Source of the DNA: JAUILA01 sp050289805
GTDB lineage: Bacteria > Bacteroidota > Bacteroidia > Cytophagales > Cyclobacteriaceae
Assembly (NCBI GenBank): GCA_050289805.1
Contig: JBNKGL010000006.1
Coordinates: 140,971 to 204,970 of the forward strand
Direction: 5' to 3'
Length of the DNA stretch: 64,000 bases
Shown piece after piece: positions 51,462 through 60,036 of the stretch; position 1 is the stretch's first letter; every line of letters begins with the position of its first letter. Position numbers and translations under genes: made by a program. A model generated the notes under the pieces. It was not told where the DNA came from. It made no database searches and saw only the letters and a list, made by a program, of their open reading frames with translations.

Positions 51462-53123
51462 ATGAATTCGGTTTTAGAGTCCGCCGACTGGGTGGTTTTA
51501 GGTATTTATTTCCTGGCACTAATCGCCGTTGCAGTCTGGGTAATTTCAAAAAAGAATAAGGATACTGAAGACTATTTCCTGGCAGGACGTAATGTGGGAT
51601 GGTTTGTGATCGGGGCGTCAATCTTTGCGTCAAACATTGGTTCTGAACATGTGGTAGGACTCGCCGGAACCGGTGCTGAGTCGGGAATGCCAATGGCGCA
51701 CTATGAACTTCATGCCTGGATTGTATTACTGCTGGGCTGGCTGTTTCTGCCGTTCTACATGCGCAGCGGGGCCTTTACAATGCCTGAATTCCTCGAAAAG
51801 AGATTTGACAGTCGCTCAAGGTGGTTTCTTTCCATCTTTTCACTTGTCGGATATGTGATTACAAAAGTTTCTGTTACGATTTATGCAGGGGGTATCGTTG
51901 TATCTGAGTTACTGGGAATTCCTTTCTGGTACGGAGCGATCGGGGTAGTATTATTTACAGGAGCCTACACCATCGTGGGTGGAATGAAGGCTGTAATTTA
52001 TACAGAGACACTGCAGACGATAATCCTGATTTTGGGTTCTGTGGTGATTACCTATCTCGGTCTCCAGGCAGTGGGAGGATGGGGCGAGCTGCAGTCCATC
52101 GTTCGTGAAACGAGCCCGGAACATTTCAATATGTGGCGCTCTGCATCAGATCCGGAATTTCCCTGGACAGGGTTGCTATTCGGAGGTACGGTTGTGGGAA
52201 TCTGGTATTGGTGTACTGACCAGTATATCGTACAACGAACGCTTGCAGCACATAATATTACCATTGGCCGACGAGGTGCGATTTTTGGGGCCTACCTCAA
52301 AATTCTTCCCATCTTTATTTTCCTGATCCCAGGAATCATTGCCTATGCGTTGAATCAGCAGGGTGTTATTGAACTGGGCAGATCCGATGAAGCATTTCCC
52401 ACATTGGTGAAAGTATTATTGCCTGTAGGCCTGAAGGGACTTGTCGCAGGCGGCTTAATGGCGGCCCTGATGAGTTCGCTGGCCTCTGTTTTCAACTCCT
52501 GTTCAACGATTTTTACCATTGATATATACAAAAAGCTTCGTCCTGAAACTCCCGAAAAACGTCTTTTGAATGTGGGAAGGATTGCTACCTCCATCGTTGT
52601 GGTTTTGGGTATTATCTGGATCCCTATTATGGATAAGATCGGAGGGGGTGTAATGTACCAGTATCTGCAAAGTGTACAATCCTATATCGCTCCGCCGATT
52701 ACCGCTGTGTTTCTACTTGGTATCCTTTGGAAGCGGGTCAACTCGAAAGGAGCTATTGTCACATTGGTTTCGGGATTGGTCCTTGCTATTCTCAGAATTG
52801 CGGCTGAATTGAACTACACCGCCGAGATTGCGCAATTCCGCGAAACCGGGGTCCACGAGGCCAGCGGGTTATGGTACTATTTCGCCGTGATCAACTTCGC
52901 GAACATGGCATTTTTCATGCTGATCTTCTCTATGATCGTTTGTGTGGTAACAAGCCTTGCGACGCAAAGTCCGAATTATGCAGCCATTCAGGGACTCGCC
53001 CTCGGAACCCTTACCGAAGAACAAAAAATTGCCCAGAGAGAAAGTTTCAGCTGGGTGGATGTGGTGTTCTCGGTTCTGTTGGTGATGGTAGTTCTTTCTG
53101 TGCTGGTTTATTTCACAGGATAG
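51462..53123 (+). CDS. SLC5/SSS sodium:solute symporter (vSGLT-like)
   Basis: A 553-residue inner-membrane symporter with about 14 helices. SGLT-type features are DYFLAGRNVGWFVIGASIFA (helix 1), GSEHVVGLAGTGAESGMP, TIVGGMKAVIYTETLQ, WYWCTDQYIVQRTLAA and the sodium-site helix ALMSSLASVFNSCSTIFTID. Overall it matches the SGLT/vSGLT subfamily, which carries hexoses, pentoses or inositol. It follows the TRAP genes by 152 bases and may take up xylose or glucuronate released by the neighbouring GH67 and GH43 enzymes. The substrate is inference. Confidence 0.92.
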   Translation: MNSVLESADWVVLGIYFLALIAVAVWVISKKNKDTEDYFLAGRNVGWFVIGASIFASNIGSEHVVGLAGTGAESGMPMAHYELHAWIVLLLGWLFLPFYMRSGAFTMPEFLEKRFDSRSRWFLSIFSLVGYVITKVSVTIYAGGIVVSELLGIPFWYGAIGVVLFTGAYTIVGGMKAVIYTETLQTIILILGSVVITYLGLQAVGGWGELQSIVRETSPEHFNMWRSASDPEFPWTGLLFGGTVVGIWYWCTDQYIVQRTLAAHNITIGRRGAIFGAYLKILPIFIFLIPGIIAYALNQQGVIELGRSDEAFPTLVKVLLPVGLKGLVAGGLMAALMSSLASVFNSCSTIFTIDIYKKLRPETPEKRLLNVGRIATSIVVVLGIIWIPIMDKIGGGVMYQYLQSVQSYIAPPITAVFLLGILWKRVNSKGAIVTLVSGLVLAILRIAAELNYTAEIAQFRETGVHEASGLWYYFAVINFANMAFFMLIFSMIVCVVTSLATQSPNYAAIQGLALGTLTEEQKIAQRESFSWVDVVFSVLLVMVVLSVLVYFTG

Positions 53124-53190
53124 AGACCTGTTGATGAGCTGATTCCAATTTCTTTTCTATTATTTATTAAAAATAGAAACAAATAAGATG

Positions 53191-53209
53191 CTATCCCGTA
53201 TAGAGATAG
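53191..53209. promoter_or_regulatory. Putative PadR operator (CTATC-N9-GATAG) abutting the start codon
   Basis: CTATC at 53191-53195 and GATAG at 53205-53209 form an inverted repeat ending one base before the ATG of the PadR gene, leaving no room for a ribosome-binding site downstream of it. It differs in sequence from the operator candidate of module 1. Confidence 0.4.
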
Positions 53210-53210
53210 T

Positions 53211-53543
53211 ATGAAAGGATATCTCGGCGAATTTGAGGAACTCGTTTTACTAACAATAGCTGCATTATCGGAAGATGCGTATGGTTCCTCCATCAAATCA
53301 CTTATAGAAAACAGAATGAACCGGACAATAAGTCTTGGTGCATTACATTCCACACTTACAAGGCTCGAAGAGAAAGGCTTTGCCGAATCTAAGCTGGGTG
53401 GTGCCACGAAAGAGCGAGGCGGAAGAAGGAAGCGTATCTATGAACTTACTCCGGAAGGTGTATCGGCCCTTGCAGACTACAAGCAACTGCGTGATACCCT
53501 ATGGTTTGAAAGTAAACTTAAAATAGATTTTTCTGATGAGTAG
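53211..53543 (+). CDS. PadR-family transcriptional regulator (module 2)
   Basis: A 110-residue winged-helix protein with the PadR core FEELVLLTIAALSEDAYGSS, SLGALHSTLTRLEEKGFAES and the wing motif RGGRRKRIYELTPEGVSALA. It is only distantly similar to the PadR of module 1. The last eight bases overlap the next permease gene, so translation is coupled. It probably represses the permease in the absence of an unknown ligand. Confidence 0.92.
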   Translation: MKGYLGEFEELVLLTIAALSEDAYGSSIKSLIENRMNRTISLGALHSTLTRLEEKGFAESKLGGATKERGGRRKRIYELTPEGVSALADYKQLRDTLWFESKLKIDFSDE

Positions 53544-56139
53544 GGCGTTGAGAAAAGCTGCAGTTGCCCTACTGGAACGGTTGGCGGGAAATGCTCCAAT
53601 TGAAGATATCATGGGAGATCTTGAGGAATCCTACGCCGGTTATTTGTCAACCGGCCCTGTATGGAAGGCCAATCTAAAATTTTACCGGGATGTTTTCAGC
53701 TTATATGGTTCCTATGCACTGCGCCAAAGAAAGAATAGCAGGCGATCACATTATTTATCGGTAAATACATCTCTGGCCATGTTTGGCAGTTATTTCAAGG
53801 TGGCTCTACGTAGCCTTATGAGATACAGGTTTTTCACCATAATGAATATAGTGGGACTTGCCATCGGGATGTCGGTAAGCCTGCTTTTTTTAGCCATTAT
53901 AGCGGATGTTCTTGAGTACGATAAATTTCATTCGAACTATGATAATATCTACCGTATCATCACAAAAGAAAGAGATCAGGAAGGGGTTGAAAATTATGCA
54001 TCAGCGCCGCATGGGGTTATTAATTTCTTGCAGGACTATCCGGGGATTCAGGAAGTTGTGCGACTTGATGCTAATTTGTATGGAGAAGTTGAATACAATG
54101 GCAAAAATTTGCCGATGAATGGTTTTTTCGTGGATTCAGGATTTTTCGATGTTTTTGATTTTCCACTGGAAAGCGGAGATCAGGATCCGGCCATTGCTAA
54201 TTCAGTACTCATCACAAAGAAGGAGGCAACCAAGCTTTTTTCTGACGAGGATCCTTTAGGAAAAATTATTTCCATTGAACCTCATGGTGATTTTATCGTG
54301 AGTGGAATTCTGAAGGACCATCCGAAAAAATCTCATCTACATTTTGATTTAATTGCACCGTATTCAGGAAATGATTCACTCATAAACGATTACCATTTCT
54401 CTTTCTACCCGTCTTACAGGAACCATTATGTTTATTTTCAAGCGGATGATAGCTTTTCGGAGGATGAGTTTTTAAAAGACCTGAATGAATTCAGCCAGGA
54501 AAGATCGGAGGCGGCCCGGGTGATTAGTTTGAATTTTCAGCCTATGCAGGATATGCCTATGGGTCTGGAGTTATCCAATAGTCCCGGACCGCAATGGGAC
54601 ATACTATCACTTACAATTTTCGCAATTTTGTCACTCCTGATCCTGTTACCTGCATGTTTTAATTATGCCAGTTTATCAATTTCGAGGGCCTTGCAAAGGG
54701 CACGGGAAATTGGAGTGCGCAAAGTAGTAGGCGGCAACCGGCAGCAAATTTTTCTTCAGTTCATTATTGAATCCATTGTCGTATTCATCGTCTCATTCAT
54801 TTTAGCATATATTGGATTCACCTATATCCGAACTGAATTCCTTCAAATTCTTGCGCCGGCTTCTTCATCTGGCCTTACGCTCACGCTCTCTGTATCCATG
54901 TGTTTAATATTTTTGGGATTTATTTTAGTTGCGAGCTTCCTGATAGGAGTAATTCCAGCCCTTTATTTTGCCAGGATCAAACCGTTAAACGCTCTAAAAA
55001 ATTCTCTTGGGCAACCTCAAAAGTCAAGAATTGGAATCAAGAAGGCCTTGATGACATTCCAATTTACCTTATCCGTTGGATTCATTGTAGCCGTATTCAT
55101 TATCCTTGAGCAATACCAAAATACAATGAATTATGAACTTGGTTTTCAGAAGGAGAATATTTTGAATATAGACCTTCAGGATGTTGCCCCACAACACCTG
55201 GCGAATGCAGTAGGGACATTGAAGGAAATTGACCAGACCGCTTTTGCTTCAGATATTATCGGTGCAATTTTTTCCCGTCCGGTAGTTGTATATAATAACC
55301 TCAAGTCAGATTCACTTAGCACAAATGAATTATTTATAAGCGAAAACTATCTGCAGGTCCACGATTTGCAGCTTACTGCAGGAAATAATTTCAGGCCAGG
55401 TCAAACTGAGCGTGAGACTGATGTGCTGGTTAATGAGTCTTTTGTAAGTCGATTTGGCTTTTCCGATAACTCCTCGATTTTAGGTGAGAAATTACTGGTG
55501 GATGACGTGGAATTAACAGTGAGGGGTGTTGTAAAAGATTTTAATTATGCCAATTTGCGATATGCGATTGAGCCGATTATTCTAAGGAACAGTGCAGAGC
55601 AATTTACGCTGGCCACTTTAAAATTTACGACAACCGATTACTTTCAACTGGTAAATCAACTCGAGGATGTATGGGAGGAGCTTTCAGAATATGAGTTTAA
55701 AGCCACTCTCCTCAGTGCGGATCTGGATGCGGCATATCTGTGGTATTTCAACATGATTCGAATGGTCGGTTTTTTGAGCTTACTCGCAATTTCCGTATCC
55801 TGTCTTGGGCTATTGGGCCTTGTTGTTTTTCAGGTCCAGCGAAGAGAGAAGGAAGTCGGGATCAGAAAAATTCACGGTGCATCCACGACTTCAATTGTTT
55901 ACCTGTTATCGAGGGATTTTCTCAAGCTCATGGTGGTTGGTACATTGATTGGCGTACCGGTCACATATGCAATGTTTAATTTTCTGTTACCTAAAATTCA
56001 ATACTATTCTGAAGGTATTAGTGCTGCACCACTTGCACTTGGAACGCTATTACTTTTCCTCCTTGCAGGCGCAACTGTTACATCACAAACGATCTCAGCT
56101 GCTCAAAAGAACCCTGCGGATACGTTAAAGTATGAATGA
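53536..56139 (+). CDS. FtsX/MacB-type ABC permease with N-terminal prefix domain (type 2)
   Basis: An 867-residue inner-membrane protein. Residues 1-75 are a different soluble prefix from module 1: ALLERLAGNAPIEDIMGDLE followed by ESYAGYLSTGPVWKANLKF. Two FtsX/MacB repeats follow. Signatures include LQRAREIGVRKVVGGNRQQI near residue 390 and RREKEVGIRKIHGASTTSIV near 772, and the C-terminus NPADTLKYE resembles the end of module 1 (NPVNVLKSE). No ATPase subunit is nearby. The two permeases are thus paralogues with different prefixes and different PadR partners. Confidence 0.9.
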   Translation: MSRALRKAAVALLERLAGNAPIEDIMGDLEESYAGYLSTGPVWKANLKFYRDVFSLYGSYALRQRKNSRRSHYLSVNTSLAMFGSYFKVALRSLMRYRFFTIMNIVGLAIGMSVSLLFLAIIADVLEYDKFHSNYDNIYRIITKERDQEGVENYASAPHGVINFLQDYPGIQEVVRLDANLYGEVEYNGKNLPMNGFFVDSGFFDVFDFPLESGDQDPAIANSVLITKKEATKLFSDEDPLGKIISIEPHGDFIVSGILKDHPKKSHLHFDLIAPYSGNDSLINDYHFSFYPSYRNHYVYFQADDSFSEDEFLKDLNEFSQERSEAARVISLNFQPMQDMPMGLELSNSPGPQWDILSLTIFAILSLLILLPACFNYASLSISRALQRAREIGVRKVVGGNRQQIFLQFIIESIVVFIVSFILAYIGFTYIRTEFLQILAPASSSGLTLTLSVSMCLIFLGFILVASFLIGVIPALYFARIKPLNALKNSLGQPQKSRIGIKKALMTFQFTLSVGFIVAVFIILEQYQNTMNYELGFQKENILNIDLQDVAPQHLANAVGTLKEIDQTAFASDIIGAIFSRPVVVYNNLKSDSLSTNELFISENYLQVHDLQLTAGNNFRPGQTERETDVLVNESFVSRFGFSDNSSILGEKLLVDDVELTVRGVVKDFNYANLRYAIEPIILRNSAEQFTLATLKFTTTDYFQLVNQLEDVWEELSEYEFKATLLSADLDAAYLWYFNMIRMVGFLSLLAISVSCLGLLGLVVFQVQRREKEVGIRKIHGASTTSIVYLLSRDFLKLMVVGTLIGVPVTYAMFNFLLPKIQYYSEGISAAPLALGTLLLFLLAGATVTSQTISAAQKNPADTLKYE

Positions 56140-56177
56140 TGACGTTGAAATTATCTAGGGATAGTATAATTTTATGT

Positions 56178-56699
56178 ATGCCAACACCCTATGAAATTAC
56201 AGCGGCGACCATCGACGATGCCGAAGCATTGAATGAAATGATCAATTCGGCATACCGGGGTGATTCTTCCCGACAAGGCTGGACTACCGAAGCCGATCTT
56301 TTGGATGGAACCAGAACTGACGCAGAACTTATTCGGCAAATTATTGAAACGCCGGGCACTACCTTACTAAAACTGCAAACAGCAAACGCGATTATCGGTT
56401 GCGTTGAACTTCGGAAGGAAGGCACCAGGATGTACCTGGGAATGCTCACTGTGCGGCCTGATTTGCAGGGACAGGGAATTGGAAAAATGCTCATGAAAGC
56501 GGCGGAAGAATTTGCAGTTGAAAAGGGGTGTACTACAATGTATATGACGGTATTGGTTCCGCGAATTGAACTCATCGCCTGGTATGTTCGTCACGGGTAT
56601 GTGGATACCGGAGAGCGAAAACCCTTTGCGTTTAATGACCCACGATTTGGTGAGCCAAAAAAGTCACTTGAATTTACAGTCCTGACAAAGACATTGTAA
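56178..56699 (+). CDS. GNAT-family N-acetyltransferase
   Basis: A 173-residue cytoplasmic acetyltransferase from ATG 56178; earlier ATG codons overlap the permease stop and add a basic extension of no recognised type. The GNAT core is visible: YEITAATIDDAEALNEMI, MYLGMLTVRPDLQGQGIGKM (acetyl-CoA pyrophosphate loop), LMKAAEEFAVEKGC and ELIAWYVRHGYVDTGER. The acceptor is unknown. It is 38 bases after the permease gene and may be co-transcribed. Confidence 0.9.
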   Translation: MPTPYEITAATIDDAEALNEMINSAYRGDSSRQGWTTEADLLDGTRTDAELIRQIIETPGTTLLKLQTANAIIGCVELRKEGTRMYLGMLTVRPDLQGQGIGKMLMKAAEEFAVEKGCTTMYMTVLVPRIELIAWYVRHGYVDTGERKPFAFNDPRFGEPKKSLEFTVLTKTL

Positions 56700-56783
56700 T
56701 TGAAGGCACCCTGTTGAATAAATTCTGGCCTACATTTCAGTGATTTTTATATCTTTCTGAAATTTTCAATCAATTAAAGGATT

Positions 56784-58298
56784 ATGAACCTTCTTTCCAC
56801 AAAACCCAGGCTATCGTTTTGGCAGATCTGGAATATGAGTTTCGGATTTTTTGGGATCCAGTTCGGTTGGGCACTTCAGTTATCCAATGTAAGCCGGATA
56901 TTTGAAACCCTCGGCGCGGAAATCGGCGATATTGCCATACTTTGGATCGCGGCACCTGTAACAGGTCTGGTGATTCAGCCGATCATCGGTCACATGAGCG
57001 ATAAGACCTGGAACCGGCTGGGAAGAAGAAGACCTTATTTTCTTATAGGTGCCATTTTCGCTTCCATTGCGTTGTTCATTATGCCGAATTCGCCCACGTT
57101 GTGGATGGCGGCTGGCATGTTATGGATTATGGATGCGTCGATCAATATTTCCATGGAGCCATTCCGTGCATTTGTAGGCGATATGCTTCCGAAAGAACAG
57201 CGGACGATGGGGTATGCCATGCAGAGTTTTTTCATCGGGTTCGGTTCTGTAATCGCATCGGTGCTTCCATTTGTGCTTACCAGGTATTTTGGCATTTCGA
57301 ATGTTGCCGAACAGGGTGAGATCCCCCTGTCACTGAAAATAGCCTTCTATGCCGGGGGTGTGGTCTTTTTCCTCGCGGTGTTGTGGACGGTTTTACGCAC
57401 AAAGGAATATCCGCCAGAACAAATGGAGGTTTTTCACAAGGATGAGGAAAAGGATCAGATGATCCGAAATGAAGGCGAGGAGGAACAGATGGTGCGGGCA
57501 ATAACATTCTATAAACAGGGGCCGGTCTGGATCGCTATCGGTGCAATTCTCACCATACTCCTGTTTAATTATTCTGCACACCAGGAACCGCTGGTGCTCA
57601 CCATCGGAATGATCGTATTTGGAATTTTGCTTATCATCAGCGGCATTCTTACCCGACTTGGGAAAAAGGAAAGCGGATTTCTGGAGGTGTTCAATGATCT
57701 TTATAAAATGCCGGAAACCATGAAGCAGCTGGCACTTGTTCAGTTTTTTTCCTGGTTCGGATTGTTCTCGATGTTTCTATATACGACCGGAGCGGTGACC
57801 AGCTATACCTACGGCACTACCGATACTACTTCACAGGCCTATCAGGATGGAGCGGATTATGTGGGGATCCTTTTCGGCATGTATAATTTCATGGCGATGT
57901 TTTTTGCCTTTGCTCTTCCTCCGCTGGCCAGAAGGTCCAGCAGGAAAACAGCGCATATGATCTCGCTGATTGCCGGGGGCATCGGATTAATTTCCTTTTA
58001 TTTCTTTAAAGACCCAACATTGCTCCTCATCTCGATGGTAGGAGTAGGGCTGGCCTGGGCCGCAATTTTATCAATGCCCTACGCAATGCTTACCTCGGCC
58101 ATTCCTACGCGGAAGTTTGGAATTTATATGGGGATATTCAATTTCTTTATTGTCCTTCCGGAAATTACAGCTTCCAGTATTTATGGCTACCTGCTTGAAA
58201 CATTTTTCGACAACCAGCCGATCTATGTATTGATTACCGGTGGTGTAAGCCTGATTCTGGCTGCCCTGCTGGTCATCCGGGTGAAGGATGACGACTAG
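56784..58298 (+). CDS. MFS sugar transporter (GPH/SLC45-like maltose/sucrose type)
   Basis: A 504-residue inner-membrane transporter with 12 helices. SFWQIWNMSFGFFGIQFGWA opens the protein and WALQLSNVSRIFETLGAE follows. The inter-helix motif IGHMSDKTWNRLGRRRPYF is the hallmark of disaccharide MFS carriers. The central cytoplasmic loop carries a charged insertion (HKDEEKDQMIRNEGEEEQM). Family members couple proton flow to maltose, sucrose or similar sugars. No glycosidase is directly adjacent, so the substrate is open. Confidence 0.9.
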   Translation: MNLLSTKPRLSFWQIWNMSFGFFGIQFGWALQLSNVSRIFETLGAEIGDIAILWIAAPVTGLVIQPIIGHMSDKTWNRLGRRRPYFLIGAIFASIALFIMPNSPTLWMAAGMLWIMDASINISMEPFRAFVGDMLPKEQRTMGYAMQSFFIGFGSVIASVLPFVLTRYFGISNVAEQGEIPLSLKIAFYAGGVVFFLAVLWTVLRTKEYPPEQMEVFHKDEEKDQMIRNEGEEEQMVRAITFYKQGPVWIAIGAILTILLFNYSAHQEPLVLTIGMIVFGILLIISGILTRLGKKESGFLEVFNDLYKMPETMKQLALVQFFSWFGLFSMFLYTTGAVTSYTYGTTDTTSQAYQDGADYVGILFGMYNFMAMFFAFALPPLARRSSRKTAHMISLIAGGIGLISFYFFKDPTLLLISMVGVGLAWAAILSMPYAMLTSAIPTRKFGIYMGIFNFFIVLPEITASSIYGYLLETFFDNQPIYVLITGGVSLILAALLVIRVKDDD

Positions 58299-58344
58299 AA
58301 TAAATGGCAACATTTTTTGAATAGTCCGTGAGGAAATGCATTTT

Positions 58345-58360
58345 CCCCCTCTACAGGGGG
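58345..58360. other. Small GC hairpin upstream of lipoprotein gene
   Basis: CCCCCT and AGGGGG form a six-base perfect stem around CTAC. No T tract follows, so it is probably not an efficient terminator; it may mark the boundary between the MFS gene and the next transcript. Confidence 0.4.
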
Positions 58361-58386
58361 TTGGGAAGAAGCGTTCAACATTCACG

Positions 58387-58418
58387 TTGTACATTGCCGC
58401 CAAAGTCCATTATCTTTG
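58387..58418 (+). promoter_or_regulatory. Bacteroidota-type promoter, near-leaderless, for the lipoprotein
   Basis: TTG at 58387-58389, 21 bases, then TATCTTTG at 58411-58418, matching TAnnTTTG. The ATG at 58423 is only four bases after the element, so the transcript probably starts at the ATG. Confidence 0.5.
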
Positions 58419-58422
58419 TATT

Positions 58423-59025
58423 ATGAAAGCGCAATATTTAATCATACTATTTTTCCTTACCGGAATTCTTGGTTGTTCTACAGGTTCCGAAAAGGAAACC
58501 CAGTCTGAAGCAAGTGAAGAAACAGCAGGGGAGGAAGTGATGGAAAAACCAGCCAGGGCACTTGGTCTGAACGGTACCGATGCAGCCGAAGCTGCACGGA
58601 TTTCCGGTCAGCTTACAGATGTTTTACTGGCTGAAGATATTGAATACCTCACGCCGGAACAACGCAGATTCCGCTATGCCGTATGCGACCTTAATGATGA
58701 TGGCAGCAGGGAATATCTCATTGAATTGAGGAACAGTTATTATTGCGGTTCCGGGGGGTGTACCTACCTTCTGCTGAATGAGGATTTAGAGGAAATTGCC
58801 AGTTTCACCGTTTCATATTCTCCTTTCATCATTTCAGATGAAAAATCATCCGGATGGCGGGATTTGATCATACCACAGGGAAGCTCGTATCACGTCATGA
58901 AATTTGATGGTAAAACGTATCCCGGAAACCCCTCTGTGGAACCTGAAATCAGAATAGAAGAGGGATCAGACCTCGTTCGTTTGCTGGATGAAGAATCGGG
59001 GGATGTTCCGGAATTTACCTTCTGA
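58423..59025 (+). CDS. Lipoprotein of unknown function
   Basis: A 200-residue lipoprotein (signal FFLTGILGC, Cys18). After an acidic linker (SEKETQSEASEETAGEEV) comes a domain of about 140 residues with YAVCDLNDDGSREYLIELRN, an EF-hand-like or FG-GAP-like calcium loop, and CGSGGCTYLLLNED, a two-cysteine segment. The pattern is similar to small periplasmic VCBS/FG-GAP-like proteins. The gene starts next to a promoter and its stop overlaps the convergent jelly-roll gene by 11 bases. I do not recognise a specific family. Confidence 0.72.
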   Translation: MKAQYLIILFFLTGILGCSTGSEKETQSEASEETAGEEVMEKPARALGLNGTDAAEAARISGQLTDVLLAEDIEYLTPEQRRFRYAVCDLNDDGSREYLIELRNSYYCGSGGCTYLLLNEDLEEIASFTVSYSPFIISDEKSSGWRDLIIPQGSSYHVMKFDGKTYPGNPSVEPEIRIEEGSDLVRLLDEESGDVPEFTF

Positions 59026-59968
59026 AATGCCGGTTGTATAATTCGCGTGTAGTGATGCCAATCGGCCCCTCATAAATACCACCGATATTTCCGATATCCT
59101 CAACCTGAATGGTAATGGTATTTTCACCTTTCCATACAATGTTCGTTGGGATCGTGTATACCCTGAGTTTTGAGAACGACATACTTGAACCGAAAGGACG
59201 ATGGTCATTGGTTTCACCGATCTTCTGTCCGTTGATATAAACCACATCGAAATCATCTATTTTACCTCCGATAAATACGAGCTCCTGTCCATAGAGATTA
59301 TCGGGCAACGTGAATTTACGTTTATACCAGGCAAATCCATCATAATTTCGGTGTCCCTCTGATTCCCAGGGAACAGGTACCATCACATCTTCCCAGCGTT
59401 CTTCTTTGTATGATTTGCCGGTCTGAAATTGCCAGATCCCCTGGAGATTTATTTGCATGGGTGTATTGGGATCCCCCGAATAGATTCCGGGTTTTCCATC
59501 AACGATCCCGCCCTCATTGGTTACATCAAATACGCGTACGGCTATTGTGTTTTCACCTTCGAAATTGATAATTTCATTGGGCAGGTAATATAAACGCAAT
59601 GCCCTGTAAGCGGTGTAGAATTTAGGGGGAAAGGATCCGCTGAAGCCAACAGGTTTACCATTAACAAACGCTTCATCGGCATCGTCGATATAACCCAGGT
59701 TGAGATATAAAGCCGTATTTTTTGGGAGCGACCTGCCATCAAAAGATATGCGGTACCATGCGAAACCATCATATCCGTGAAAATCCTGTTCTTCCCATGG
59801 TCCCGGGACGAAGATCTTTTCCCACCGACTGTCATCGAAATCAGGTTCTTTCCAGGTGATCTTATCACCAATGGAAAATTTCCACATTCCCCGGAGGTCC
59901 AGCCATTTTTTCTGGCCCGGGGAAGTGATGGAAATCAACATCAATAATATGACTAACAGGTGCTTCAA
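59015..59968 (-). CDS. Exported protein of two tandem GH2-type sugar-binding jelly rolls
   Basis: A 317-residue exported protein (signal peptide to about residue 18). Residues about 20-165 and 170-305 are two copies of the galactose-binding jelly roll found at the N-terminus of GH2 beta-galactosidases. Paired landmarks are RGMWKFSIGD / QGIWQFQTGK, VPGPWEEQDFHGYDGFAWYR / VPVPWESEGHRNYDGFAWYK, FVNGKPVGFSG / YINGQKIGETN and GENTIAVRV / GENTITIQV. There is no GH2 catalytic TIM barrel. The protein may bind glycans, or act together with a separate hydrolase. Start is TTG at 59968 or ATG 59941. Confidence 0.85.
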   Translation of the reverse strand: MKHLLVILLMLISITSPGQKKWLDLRGMWKFSIGDKITWKEPDFDDSRWEKIFVPGPWEEQDFHGYDGFAWYRISFDGRSLPKNTALYLNLGYIDDADEAFVNGKPVGFSGSFPPKFYTAYRALRLYYLPNEIINFEGENTIAVRVFDVTNEGGIVDGKPGIYSGDPNTPMQINLQGIWQFQTGKSYKEERWEDVMVPVPWESEGHRNYDGFAWYKRKFTLPDNLYGQELVFIGGKIDDFDVVYINGQKIGETNDHRPFGSSMSFSKLRVYTIPTNIVWKGENTITIQVEDIGNIGGIYEGPIGITTRELYNRHFRR

Positions 59969-60036
59969 TGTTTTGCTTTGTTCAATTGAAAACAGAGGGC
60001 CGCACTGCTTGGTTCACAGTACGACCCGTCTGACCC

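Noticed and set aside
53211..56139. Mobile resistance export module
   Set aside because: No transposase, integrase or flanking repeats are visible, and PadR-permease pairs are common chromosomal genes in Bacteroidota.
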